In this document: positions 33,975-41,464 of the stretch, piece by piece
Layout of the letters: every line of letters starts with the position of its first letter
Position numbering within the stretch: the first letter of the stretch is position 1
Virus record (IMG/VR): IMGVR_UViG_3300044535_001032
Span: 1-45,024 of that record
Length of the DNA: 45,024 nucleotides
Direction: 5' to 3' (one strand)
Source of the DNA: a virus
The notes under the pieces: model-generated
Told to the model about the DNA's origin: nothing
Seen by the model: only the letters and a program-made list of their open reading frames with translations
Databases searched by the model: none
Made by a program: the position numbers and the translations under genes

Positions 33975-34694
33975 TTAAATAAATACTTTTTCCCATGATG
34001 TTGTTAAGACACCATCTGTCATCTCTGTAATTACAATTTCTTCATTACGTAAATGTTCAGGTCTTGCACCACATGTAACTTCTTCATTAGTCTTGAAAGA
34101 CAAAATAGTTTTGTTACCTTTTCGGTACATGTACCCAATAGCATCTGCATTTGCACAAATTAAAGATTTAATCTTACCTGTCAAGTCTATATTTGCAGAC
34201 ATGACCATCTCTCCCTTATCATCAACTACCTTGTCTTTGATGTGACCAGATAGGATAATTGTAGGAGCTAAGGTATCAATAAAATCTAAAACTTGGAAAA
34301 ATGCCTGACGGATATATAAATATCCTGCACCATTTGGTAATGTAGTTACTGTATCTCCATCAAAATTCTTACCCATTGGTGTTTGCTTATAAAGCTTAAT
34401 AGCCAGGGGCATAATCATATCTTCTAATGCAGTAACAGTATCAACAGTAATAAACTTGTATGGATTACCAGCAGCTTTAATAGCTTTACCAGTGTCCAAT
34501 AATTCTTGTAAACTACTTACTTTTACTTTTAATGCATCAACAAAATCAGAACCATTCTCTAAATCAATAATCAAATTGTCATCAAGACCAGCATAAGCTG
34601 TTGTTTTACCAGTCTTTGGTTTAGAATAAATCACTATTCTTTTAGGATTTAATCTTTCTGCTTTAACTTTCTTAGTTGGAAGTACTATACTCAT
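33975..34694 (-). CDS. Sak4-like RecA-fold ATPase (AAA_24)
   Basis: 239 residues. Walker A SKPKTGKT at 24-31 followed by DDNLIIDLENGSDF, and FITVDTVTALEDMI as Walker B. GHIKDKVVDDKGEMVMSANIDLTGKI is typical of Sak4/AAA_24 phage ATPases, which anneal or pair single strands with an SSB partner; the SSB-like gene is next downstream. ATGA overlap with the upstream gene. Confidence 0.85.
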   Translation of the reverse strand: MSIVLPTKKVKAERLNPKRIVIYSKPKTGKTTAYAGLDDNLIIDLENGSDFVDALKVKVSSLQELLDTGKAIKAAGNPYKFITVDTVTALEDMIMPLAIKLYKQTPMGKNFDGDTVTTLPNGAGYLYIRQAFFQVLDFIDTLAPTIILSGHIKDKVVDDKGEMVMSANIDLTGKIKSLICANADAIGYMYRKGNKTILSFKTNEEVTCGARPEHLRNEEIVITEMTDGVLTTSWEKVFI

Positions 34695-35359
34695 AAATCT
34701 TTTCTTGCTTCTGTTATTAAATCATTTAACCATTTCTTATCACTTACAGGTTTTACTAACATTATAGCAGCAAAATCTTGTAAAGAAATATTAGCTAAAG
34801 TAGATTCTCCTCCTACTTGCACAGGTGTTTCTTTAACAGGTTCATCAAGAACAAGTTCTTCTTTTTTAGAAGGAAACTCATCCTCAAAGTCAGGAAATAC
34901 TGAAAGTGTTTTCTGTAGTTTAGGAAGACTGTCTTCTTTTTTCTTAAGGTCTTCTCTTCTTTTTTCATAAAGAGCATAAGAAATCTCAGTACCATCTTCT
35001 TGTACCATCATCAATTCACTAGCAGAAATGACATATGCAGAGTATCCACCAGCTCTTTCTCTAAGCTCATATTCTTCTGCATAAAAAGGATTTGCTTTGA
35101 ATTTAAACAGTGGTCTATCCTCATACATAGGAGTATAGTCCTGTTCAGCACCCTTTTCATCTCTTACAACATCTATAAACTCCATATAAATGTCTTCATT
35201 CTTCTTTAATTCACTTTCATAAAGTTGAATGTTTCTCCCAAATCGGCCTTTTTCATAAAATGCCATTTTTAGAGTAAAATTTGGACTAGCAAGCTTTAAT
35301 TTCTTAAAGATCTCAGCATGTTTTCCAAAATACTCTCTTTCTTTTTGTTTTCTATCCAT
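34691..35359 (-). CDS. Hypothetical protein coupled to Sak4-like gene
   Basis: 222 residues, not recognised. Residues 25-125 look like a compact alpha/beta domain (LTLKMAFYEKGRFGRNIQLY, AYVISASELMMVQEDG). A charged helix with KKREEDLKK-type residues follows, then an acidic linker, then a small helical end (LQDFAAIMLVKPVSDKKWL). The stop-start ATGA with the Sak4-like gene and 10 nt to the DnaB-like gene place it in the replication core, so a loader or recombination mediator is possible but unproven. Confidence 0.7.
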   Translation of the reverse strand: MDRKQKEREYFGKHAEIFKKLKLASPNFTLKMAFYEKGRFGRNIQLYESELKKNEDIYMEFIDVVRDEKGAEQDYTPMYEDRPLFKFKANPFYAEEYELRERAGGYSAYVISASELMMVQEDGTEISYALYEKRREDLKKKEDSLPKLQKTLSVFPDFEDEFPSKKEELVLDEPVKETPVQVGGESTLANISLQDFAAIMLVKPVSDKKWLNDLITEARKDL

Positions 35360-35369
35360 AATTAAAATT

Positions 35370-36401
35370 TTACTTTTTTGTACTTAGAGTATTTGTTGCC
35401 TGAGCTGGAGGATCAATTTCAATAATCCTCATGGCTGCTCTGTCAAGTTTAAAGAAACTCATCTTTGTTAGACCATTCCTTGATTTTAGGAAGTGGAAAA
35501 CTAATATGTCATCATCATCTATGATGAACTTTTCCGGACCATACTGTCTAATCTTTCTTATAGAAGGTTTATTTATACCAAGAACAACATCAGCATGTTG
35601 CAACAAAGCATCTGCGCCAAATAAATCAGAATCCAATACATAGTTACCATATTCTCCATCTCTAGCTCTGTCAGGGTTATCAATATTTCTATTAAGCTGA
35701 CTTAGTACTACAAAAGCTACAGGATAGTGTTTCTTCATATAAGTTAGTGCTTCTCCAAGAGCATATAGCATCTCAAACTTATCTTTTTCTTGTCCTTTTG
35801 CTACTTTAAATAGTGCAGAGTGGTCTATGGTGACAAGCATGTTTGTGTATTTCTTTACAAGCTTACCATCTTTATCTTTTACCATTTTTGCATGATCTTC
35901 CATATGTTGGTGTATTGTTGCACACATTACATCAACTGTACATGGATCATAAATGACATCAATAACATCTCTGTCTTTTGATTTTTGATAAAGTTCAACA
36001 CACTTGTTAAATACAGCATCATCTAAGGGTTCTGCTTTACTCATCAATGTATTATAATCATATCCTGTGTTTAGACTCAACTTCCGGATACCGTTGGTTT
36101 CATCTAACATTTCAAACTGAAACTTAAGCATTCTAAATTCTTGGTCTTGATTGTTTTTGATAATATCATCAATCAACTGCTCCATGAATAAAGTTTTACC
36201 AGTTCCAGGTCTAGCACCTACTACGGTGATAGTTCTCCATTCTAACCCATCACAAAAGGCATCATTAAATTTTGGCCATGCACTCTTCAGTGACTTCAGT
36301 CTTCCTTTTCTTCTTGCATCTAACTTATAGATTGCTTTCTTGAGAGCATCTCTCTCACTTACCGGTATTAAAGGTGCCGCACCATTAAATAATTGACCCA
36401 T
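35370..36401 (-). CDS. DnaB-like SF4 replicative helicase ATPase
   Basis: 343 residues, essentially the ATPase domain without the DnaB N-terminal domain. Walker A GARPGTGKT at 62-70, Walker B MLVTIDHSALF (D193), FVVLSQLNRNIDNPDRARDGEYGN at 230-253 (the SQLNR motif of DnaB), and KSRNG near the end for the arginine-finger region. Unwinds duplex at the fork. It may need the downstream or upstream hypothetical proteins as loader. Single small membrane gene lies upstream. Confidence 0.88.
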   Translation of the reverse strand: MGQLFNGAAPLIPVSERDALKKAIYKLDARRKGRLKSLKSAWPKFNDAFCDGLEWRTITVVGARPGTGKTLFMEQLIDDIIKNNQDQEFRMLKFQFEMLDETNGIRKLSLNTGYDYNTLMSKAEPLDDAVFNKCVELYQKSKDRDVIDVIYDPCTVDVMCATIHQHMEDHAKMVKDKDGKLVKKYTNMLVTIDHSALFKVAKGQEKDKFEMLYALGEALTYMKKHYPVAFVVLSQLNRNIDNPDRARDGEYGNYVLDSDLFGADALLQHADVVLGINKPSIRKIRQYGPEKFIIDDDDILVFHFLKSRNGLTKMSFFKLDRAAMRIIEIDPPAQATNTLSTKK

Positions 36402-36402
36402 A

Positions 36403-36582
36403 TTATGATTTTTTAATTACATCTGCTTTTGCTAGATTGTATAATTCATGCATTACTGTTATAGTAAGTTCAATAAGTAAAAACTGTCCAATTCCTATTG
36501 TAATAATAAAATTGTCAGTTAAGACCCAACCTACTAAGGTTCCAATAATAGCCAATACAATCAATAGTGCTTTGTTTGCCAT
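36403..36582 (-). CDS. 59-aa membrane protein
   Basis: Short frame: MANKALLIVLAIIGTLVGW is a strong transmembrane helix, NFIITIGIGQFLLIELTITVMH a second, and the tail NLAKADVIKKS is basic. TAATG overlap with the upstream gene and a 1-nt gap to the DnaB-like gene. Topology with two helices; function unknown, maybe membrane anchoring of replication or a holin-like role. Confidence 0.7.
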   Translation of the reverse strand: MANKALLIVLAIIGTLVGWVLTDNFIITIGIGQFLLIELTITVMHELYNLAKADVIKKS

Positions 36583-37169
36583 TAATCTACTCTTTCTTTA
36601 AAATAATCTACTATTTCATCTCCCCCATCATTAATCAAATCACAATATGTTGCTAGATCTGAATCCCATGTTTTATCAGTATTCTGTTTTCTTATGAAAT
36701 ATTGAGAAGTTCTCATATAATCATATCTACGGATACTGAATTCATCAACATATTTTCTAGTAGCACTTAAGATAGTATCCCAGGTATAGTCATAAGTTTC
36801 AAAAAACCATCTGAAACTATTCTCAAGAGTCTTTGGATTGACTCTTGCATACTTTCCACTAGACAGTTTTTTATTAGGGAATATCTCATTGTATTCCTTA
36901 ATGTTATCAAGAAAATTACTGCCAAGTAAATTTGTAGTGGTTTTCTTCTTTGACTTTCTAAAATAGCCATCAATTTCAGTAATAAAGATAATGCTTTTTG
37001 AGGTTAAATGCAAGTTTTCATCAAGCCATGCCTCACTTTGCAGCCTTTTGCATTCTATTGCTTTATTAACAAAATTTGCTACTGTTATTTTTTCTTTAAT
37101 ACAGTATAATACATAAAATGCATTAGGAGTTAAACCCTCCTTTAAGCACTTAAGAAATATCTCCGTCAT
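36582..37169 (-). CDS. Hypothetical replication-region protein
   Basis: 195 residues, helical and basic. LTPNAFYVLYCIKEKITVANF at 13-33 has the look of a winged-helix first helix pair (as in phage replication initiators and helicase loaders), and NPKTLENSFRWFFETYDYTWDTILSATRKYV is a second helical module. Not assigned to a family. Its place between UDG and DnaB-like genes would suit a helicase loader or primosome protein (inference). Confidence 0.7.
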   Translation of the reverse strand: MTEIFLKCLKEGLTPNAFYVLYCIKEKITVANFVNKAIECKRLQSEAWLDENLHLTSKSIIFITEIDGYFRKSKKKTTTNLLGSNFLDNIKEYNEIFPNKKLSSGKYARVNPKTLENSFRWFFETYDYTWDTILSATRKYVDEFSIRRYDYMRTSQYFIRKQNTDKTWDSDLATYCDLINDGGDEIVDYFKERVD

Positions 37170-37170
37170 A

Positions 37171-37881
37171 TTACCAAGTTATAGTTTCATTATAAGTTTC
37201 TAGTACCAATTTAGATATCTTATTAAAGATATCATCAGAATCCCATTTAGAGCCGTTATAAGCAGCAGAAGCAGGATGTCTAACAGTAAACTTATGGTTA
37301 CTATTGTTAGTAATGACAGACCACTCTTCAGCTTTTTTACCCATGTACACATAAATCAATCCTGGATTATAATTATTTAACCAATCTAACAAGTATGCGG
37401 TAAAAGGTTTCCATATATCATAGTGACTACCAATTTTACCTACTTCAACTGTAAGAGCTGTATTAAGCATTAGTATACCTTGATTAGACCATCTTGTTAA
37501 ATCAGGATCTTGCCATGTTGGATACTCTTGGTATACTGTTCTTTCAATCTCCCCAAAGATATATCTTAAACTAGGTTGTACTTTTTTAGTATTACCACAG
37601 CTAAAAGATATGCCATCTGCTACTCCTAGTTGAGGATAGGGATCTTGACCTACTATTACAACTTTAAGTTTATCATAAGGACATTCTTCAAATGCTCTAA
37701 ATACTTGTTTCAATGGAGGAGTAAATCTCTTATCATTTACACTTTGTCTGTATAATTCACTGAGAATCTCAGTAAACTCAGAACTAAATATAAAAGATTT
37801 AAGAACTCTGCCCCATCCACTAGGTTCAAGTTTGTCAAACAATTTTTGTTTAATTTCCTCAATTTCGGGTTCTATTTTCAT
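37171..37881 (-). CDS. ung: Uracil-DNA glycosylase (UNG, family 1)
   Basis: 236 residues from ATG 37881. The frame extends upstream to 37974, but that would overlap the divergent gene and add a hydrophobic leader, so the internal start is chosen. GQDPYP at 78-83 (D80 catalytic), LMLNT (N140), and HPASAAY (H202) in place of HPSPLS are the three UNG motifs. Removes uracil from DNA. This phage therefore probably uses thymine DNA. It is divergent from the plus-strand gene with only 31 nt between. Confidence 0.93.
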   Translation of the reverse strand: MKIEPEIEEIKQKLFDKLEPSGWGRVLKSFIFSSEFTEILSELYRQSVNDKRFTPPLKQVFRAFEECPYDKLKVVIVGQDPYPQLGVADGISFSCGNTKKVQPSLRYIFGEIERTVYQEYPTWQDPDLTRWSNQGILMLNTALTVEVGKIGSHYDIWKPFTAYLLDWLNNYNPGLIYVYMGKKAEEWSVITNNSNHKFTVRHPASAAYNGSKWDSDDIFNKISKLVLETYNETITW

Positions 37882-37889
37882 TTTTTTTC

Positions 37890-37897
37890 TATTTTTG
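37890..37897 (+). promoter_or_regulatory. TAnnTTTG-like -7 element of the lone plus-strand gene
   Basis: TATTTTTG matches the Bacteroidota -7 consensus and ends 15 nt before the ATG at 37913, nearly the same spacing as the promoter at 25089. No TTTG lies at the right -33 distance. It falls in the 31-nt divergent gap shared with ung. Confidence 0.35.
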
Positions 37898-37912
37898 ATA
37901 AAAATTAATACT

Positions 37913-38236
37913 ATGAGCACCATTAAAGTCAAAGAAATCAAAGATGATGCTATCATCCAGGTTCCAGTAAACAAAACTTACTACGTGATGGTAAAAGCTG
38001 TTCTATATGATCTGTTTACCATTCTTCAAGAAAAAGGTATTTCTGAAGAAAGTTTGCAGAACATATTGAAAAAGCAATACAATGAACTTTCAGCACATGA
38101 AAGATCTTTTTACACAGTAACTCTTTTGTTAGCTGAAATTGAAAGACAAGCAACAGCAAATGATTTAATTGAAGAAAAAGAAATTGATAAGAAAGAGATT
38201 GAAGATACTATAACTAATATAGACTCTAAAGATTAA
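37913..38236 (+). CDS. Isolated plus-strand 107-aa protein
   Basis: 107 residues from ATG 37913, beginning MSTIKVKEIKDDAIIQVPVN. The upstream ATG at 37832 would read through ung and start with a hydrophobic string, so it is rejected. Helical, acidic towards the C-terminus (EEKEIDKKEIEDTITNIDSKD), with a helix pair around residues 24-60. No membrane segment. It is the only plus-strand gene in about 24 kb of minus-strand genes and overlaps the opposing gene by 11 nt at its 3' end. Function unknown; regulator or late-phase protein possible. Confidence 0.75.
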   Translation: MSTIKVKEIKDDAIIQVPVNKTYYVMVKAVLYDLFTILQEKGISEESLQNILKKQYNELSAHERSFYTVTLLLAEIERQATANDLIEEKEIDKKEIEDTITNIDSKD

Positions 38237-38576
38237 TATTAAAATTATCTTTACCTAGTTTTATACAAGCTTCAATAGCTAACATAATCTCATCCTTACT
38301 GCAATCAGCAAAAGATTTTCCGGCTAGCCCGGAATTTTCTTTTATTATATCCTTCATTTCTTCAAAAGCATATCCTGACTCTTTGGCTAATTCTCTAATA
38401 CAAGCATGTACTTTTGCAAGTTGTGCTTTACTATGATCTGCATTTGCAAGATCTAAATACATATCTATCACCTGTCCTTCTTGCATCTTATCTACAAAAA
38501 TCTCATAAGCAAGTCTGTCTTTTGGACTATTGAAGATAAGTTTTCCATTTTTCTTAATAAACTTACCGCTAAACAT
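38226..38576 (-). CDS. NinB-like recombination protein, tentative
   Basis: 116 residues. Reads GKLIFNSPKDRLAYEIF, VIDMYLDLANADHSKAQLAKVHACIRELAKESGYAFEEMKDIIKE. The strand, then S-K-x-Q, then helix-G-Y-helix order is reminiscent of phage NinB-type ssDNA-binding proteins, but the C-terminal domain is short. It ends in the convergent gene (11-nt overlap). Treat as hypothetical unless a profile search confirms it. Confidence 0.65.
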   Translation of the reverse strand: MFSGKFIKKNGKLIFNSPKDRLAYEIFVDKMQEGQVIDMYLDLANADHSKAQLAKVHACIRELAKESGYAFEEMKDIIKENSGLAGKSFADCSKDEIMLAIEACIKLGKDNFNINL

Positions 38577-38577
38577 A

Positions 38578-38829
38578 CTAACAAGTTATATTGTCCATAA
38601 TTTCAAGAAACTGTTTATAGTGTGTTGTGTTTGTTATATTGAGTGCTGGCACATCAAAAGATTTGAGTGCCCACTTATCATCTACAACATCAAGATTATC
38701 TGTACTATGAAGTACTAATCCTGTACACAGTTCTTTTTGGTAATAGTAATAATCATATCCATTTTGGCTTTGTTCATCAGTAATAACTACCTTTTCAAAG
38801 CCAAAATCAATTAGTTCCTGTTCTGTCAT
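38578..38829 (-). CDS. Small hypothetical protein
   Basis: 83 residues from ATG 38829 (MTEQELIDFGFEKVVIT). The frame is open to 38922, but a start there would overlap the Cys-rich upstream gene by 116 nt, so the internal ATG (23-nt overlap) is chosen. Beta-rich, with FGFEKV and GYDYYYYQKELCTGLVLHS; the first part recalls small phage proteins of the form L-x-x-LGF-x-x-x, function unknown. Confidence 0.6.
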   Translation of the reverse strand: MTEQELIDFGFEKVVITDEQSQNGYDYYYYQKELCTGLVLHSTDNLDVVDDKWALKSFDVPALNITNTTHYKQFLEIMDNITC

Positions 38830-39001
38830 TTTTTGAATATTTTTTTTCAAACTTTTCCCAACCTTTTGGCTCAAACTGTGTGATGAGTAAATCAAGTTTA
38901 ATTTCTTCTTCATGTTCATCACACATTCCTATACCCTTGATATCTAAATCAGGACTATACTTTTTAGTAGCCGGAGCTCCACATTTAACACATTCCATCA
39001 T
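38807..39001 (-). CDS. Small zinc-ribbon-like protein
   Basis: 64 residues: MMECVKCGAPATKKYSPD, then GMCDEHEEEI. CxxC (C4, C7) and C-D-E-H form a likely zinc site, as in treble-clef or zinc-ribbon fragments. No other domain. Overlaps its downstream neighbour by 23 nt and its upstream neighbour by 4 nt (ATGA), so it is an operon gene. Confidence 0.7.
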   Translation of the reverse strand: MMECVKCGAPATKKYSPDLDIKGIGMCDEHEEEIKLDLLITQFEPKGWEKFEKKYSKNDRTGTN

Positions 39002-39222
39002 TCCATGTTTAAATTGTAATCATTCAATATTTCTCTGATTTTATCTCTAACATGCTCATAAACTTTATCTTCATGAGCTGGTAGTTTTTCATTATACTTT
39101 AATTCATTTCTAAGATATTGATCAAGATCCCATACTGCCATTTTCCATTTATAACCATCTAATGCTGTTCTTGCTTCATCTGCTTCTTCAACAGAATCAA
39201 ACTTTAAAATTATTTCTGCCAT
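38998..39222 (-). CDS. Small hypothetical protein, ferredoxin-like fold possible
   Basis: 74 residues: MAEIILKFDSVEEADEARTALDGYKWKMAVWDLDQYLR. Strand-helix-strand pattern with EEADEARTAL helix, then a helical, charged rest. From memory, similar proteins occur in other phages beside recombination genes, but no family is named. Confidence 0.65.
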   Translation of the reverse strand: MAEIILKFDSVEEADEARTALDGYKWKMAVWDLDQYLRNELKYNEKLPAHEDKVYEHVRDKIREILNDYNLNME

Positions 39223-39223
39223 A

Positions 39224-39631
39224 TTAACTGTTTTTCATAAAAATATCTGGACTAACAATGTCTCTTACATAATTAATGTCTTTGTACTTCTCATTAGTCA
39301 GAGTCCATAATCCCATCTCATCTACTCTTTTCTTTCTAAGTGTAAGTATAGAGTATCCAGTAAGATGAGCATTATCATCATCTTCACTCAACAACATGCC
39401 AAGCATGTTTTGTTTCTCTTCCTCAGTAACATGACCTGTCTTAACAAGTAAATTTAACTCTGATAGAAAGATGAAAGGTCTAAACTCTCCTTTTTTATTA
39501 CCTGCAGCATACATGTACCATAGGTATCCCATGTTGTTGTCTTCAGGTTTTGCAATATCCCAATGTTCATTGCAAATGTCTATAATCAAATTCTTTAGTT
39601 TCTGATCTTTAAATTGAAAATGTCTATTCAT
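39224..39631 (-). CDS. SxDxDN-like hypothetical protein
   Basis: 135 residues. MLLSEDDDNAHLTGYSIL at 79-96 resembles the SEDADNHIIAFETL and SSDQDNHIIAMEIM motifs of two other genes here. The rest (IIDICNEHWDIAKPEDNNMGYLWYMY) is helical and aromatic. One base separates it from the 74-codon gene; it overlaps the upstream gene by 4 nt. Function unknown. Confidence 0.65.
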   Translation of the reverse strand: MNRHFQFKDQKLKNLIIDICNEHWDIAKPEDNNMGYLWYMYAAGNKKGEFRPFIFLSELNLLVKTGHVTEEEKQNMLGMLLSEDDDNAHLTGYSILTLRKKRVDEMGLWTLTNEKYKDINYVRDIVSPDIFMKNS

Positions 39632-39903
39632 AATCTTATAAAATAAAACATACCGATTAATTTATCTGCATCAGGAATTATCTTGTCAATATTTAATGCA
39701 GTACCATGAAATGTAACTGTAGTACCTGTATCAATCTGATATACAACATTTACACTCCAACTAGTTCCTTTTGGATAAAACTCTATCTCAATAGGGATGT
39801 ACTGATAAGTTAAATAATATACTTGATGATTAAGTTTACTTCTTCTAAAACCTAGTTTTTTAACAAGTTTGTTTCCTATTAGTTCTGTATCTCTAAGTGT
39901 CAT
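39628..39903 (-). CDS. Small beta-rich hypothetical protein
   Basis: 91 residues from ATG 39903 (MTLRDTELIGNKLVKKLGF), two bases after the radical SAM stop. The longer start at 39933 would overlap that gene by 28 nt. LGFRRSKLNHQVYYLTYQYIPIEIEFYPKG suggests a beta sheet. No known domain. Confidence 0.65.
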   Translation of the reverse strand: MTLRDTELIGNKLVKKLGFRRSKLNHQVYYLTYQYIPIEIEFYPKGTSWSVNVVYQIDTGTTVTFHGTALNIDKIIPDADKLIGMFYFIRL

Positions 39904-39905
39904 AG

Positions 39906-40772
39906 CTAAAAAATATAACGGATTGTATTCCAAGGAATATACTTATCATGTAGCTCAACAAACTGTTTAATATAATCAGCTTTTCTGTTGTGCTCATATC
40001 TTATATTCTTACCACCATACTGAGATACTTTACTCTCTTGAATTTTGGGTACCCATAATAGTTCTTCTCCCGGAAGTTTATGTGCTAGATTATACTTGTG
40101 CTTGTCTTCATTATGAGTTAAGAATATTACCTCAGCTTTAACAGAATTTTGTGGCCAATGATTTATATAACAGTGCTTATTAATTATATCAAACAAAAAC
40201 TCATATTCAGCAAGCCAGTTGTCATGAACTATTACCGGACTAAAATTTAAATGAACTTCATAACCTGCATCAAGAAATCTTGGAACAGCATTAAGTCTTA
40301 AATCAATAGAACTAGTATTAGGTTCTAATTCTTTTCTCCATATTTCAGGCATCAGACTAAATCTTATTCTGATTTTACCTTCTGGGTTAAAGTTTAGTAA
40401 ATCTTTATTCACATACTTAGTAGCAAATGAACCCATAGCAAGTGGATGATCTCTGAAGAACTCAAAGATCTTTTCCCATTCATGATATTTAGCATGCAGA
40501 GCAAAGTCTTCATTACAGGATATATCATAAGTAATATATTCTCCTGTTTGATTAGGTTTCTCTACTGTAGAAAAATATGCATGTGAATTAATTTCTGTCA
40601 GGATGTCCATAGTATTTTTAGCTACAGATAATCCTTCCGGCTTATGTCTCTTCATATAACAATAAGTACAGTTATACAAACAGCCATGACCAAAGGAGGG
40701 ACTTATAAAATCAGTACTCCTCCCACTTGGTCTTATGATCATAGATTTTCTGGTAACTTTTTCAACTACCAT
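39906..40772 (-). CDS. Radical SAM protein, spore-photoproduct-lyase-like
   Basis: 288 residues from ATG 40772 (MVVEKVTRKSMI); starting at 40811 would overlap the tiny upstream gene. C31-x3-C35-x2-C38 in FGHGCLYNCTYCYM is the [4Fe-4S] radical SAM site. Further on come IRFSLMP, GYEVHLNFSPVIVHDNW, EVIFLTHN, ELLWVPKIQESK and YGGKNIRY, in the order of spore photoproduct lyase-family enzymes. SPL repairs UV thymine dimers (spore photoproduct) with SAM; related proteins of vegetative bacteria are less understood. It could repair phage DNA. Confidence 0.85.
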   Translation of the reverse strand: MVVEKVTRKSMIIRPSGRSTDFISPSFGHGCLYNCTYCYMKRHKPEGLSVAKNTMDILTEINSHAYFSTVEKPNQTGEYITYDISCNEDFALHAKYHEWEKIFEFFRDHPLAMGSFATKYVNKDLLNFNPEGKIRIRFSLMPEIWRKELEPNTSSIDLRLNAVPRFLDAGYEVHLNFSPVIVHDNWLAEYEFLFDIINKHCYINHWPQNSVKAEVIFLTHNEDKHKYNLAHKLPGEELLWVPKIQESKVSQYGGKNIRYEHNRKADYIKQFVELHDKYIPWNTIRYIF

Positions 40773-40773
40773 A

Positions 40774-40914
40774 CTATTCTGATTTATTTTTCCACTCTTT
40801 CCAAGTGTCAAAATCTTTAAGTTCTTCTATTTCTTTTTTCCATTCTATCTGGAGTCTTTTAGCTATAGCAAACATAATAAATGCTCCAGTAAGAAAACCT
40901 AATGTAAAATCCAT
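40774..40914 (-). CDS. 46-aa single-pass membrane protein
   Basis: MDFTLGFLTGAFIMFAIAKRLQ is a membrane helix with Lys/Arg after it, then an amphipathic acidic/basic tail (EWKKEIEELKDFDTW). N-out, C-in by the positive-inside rule. One base before the radical SAM ATG and one base after the next upstream gene, so it is a tightly packed operon gene. Confidence 0.7.
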   Translation of the reverse strand: MDFTLGFLTGAFIMFAIAKRLQIEWKKEIEELKDFDTWKEWKNKSE

Positions 40915-40915
40915 A

Positions 40916-41110
40916 CTATTTTATTTTTCTTTGTTCAAAATAATCTATAAAGAAACCTATGGCTACAATAAGATTCATTCCTATTGAAGCTAGTATTTCA
41001 TATAAATCATCATAAATATTTACAGATAGATGCACATGACCTACCATCCAAAATGGTATGGACAAGTTTTGGCTTATCCACACCACTAGATATTTAATGA
41101 AATGACCCAT
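40916..41110 (-). CDS. 64-aa membrane protein
   Basis: Two hydrophobic stretches: YLVVWISQNLSIPFWMVGHV and ILASIGMNLIVAIGFFIDYF, ending EQRKIK. No family recognised. It starts 17 nt inside the 38-codon gene upstream. Part of three consecutive small membrane genes. Confidence 0.65.
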   Translation of the reverse strand: MGHFIKYLVVWISQNLSIPFWMVGHVHLSVNIYDDLYEILASIGMNLIVAIGFFIDYFEQRKIK

Positions 41111-41210
41111 ATACTAGGTATCTAAGTACACCTAATGCTCCAATAACTGCTAATGAATAAATAGTTATCCAATAAGCATTGATCAATTTGTCTTTAGTCT
41201 CCTTCTTCAT
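41094..41210 (-). CDS. 38-aa membrane protein
   Basis: MKKETKDKLINAYWITIYSLAVIGALGVLRYLVYGSFH: basic N-terminus then one membrane helix. ATGA overlap with the upstream 85-codon gene gives good support. Holin-like or host-envelope acting proteins can be this small; no function is claimed. Confidence 0.6.
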   Translation of the reverse strand: MKKETKDKLINAYWITIYSLAVIGALGVLRYLVYGSFH

Positions 41211-41464
41211 TGTTCACTCCCTTTGTCTTTGGCTTCTCCATAGTTCTTGGAGAACTTTTTTTTGACTTGTTCAATCTTTCCAACCTCTCCTGAATTTTCT
41301 GATTGATTGAATTGTAATCTGTTTTTCTCTTGTTGTCGCTCATACTCTTTCCATTCAAAAATTTCTAAATCTTTCATTCTAACTACATCAGCTATAGTCA
41401 TACCTTGAGGTATACCATTGTTGGCTTCCATAATCTGAATACAAACTTCTTTCATTCTTCCCAT
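41207..41464 (-). CDS. Small charged hypothetical protein
   Basis: 85 residues; N-terminal helix MGRMKEVCIQIMEANNG, then IPQGMTIADVVRMKDLEIFEWKEYERQQEK, and a Lys/Glu-rich disordered tail. Overlaps the two-domain DNA-binding gene upstream by 13 nt. Unknown. Confidence 0.65.
   Translation of the reverse strand: MGRMKEVCIQIMEANNGIPQGMTIADVVRMKDLEIFEWKEYERQQEKNRLQFNQSENSGEVGKIEQVKKKFSKNYGEAKDKGSEQ

Noticed and set aside
37832-37912. Longer start for the plus-strand 107-codon gene
   Set aside because: The extra residues are an antisense reading of ung and hydrophobic by chance; the ATG at 37913 follows a promoter-like element at a sensible distance.
37882-37974. Longer start of ung with a membrane-like leader
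   Set aside because: It would overlap the divergent gene's start; the family has no such leader.
38830-38922. Longer start of the 83-codon gene
   Set aside because: The 31 extra residues lie on top of the Cys-containing gene in another frame, while the internal ATG gives a short normal overlap.
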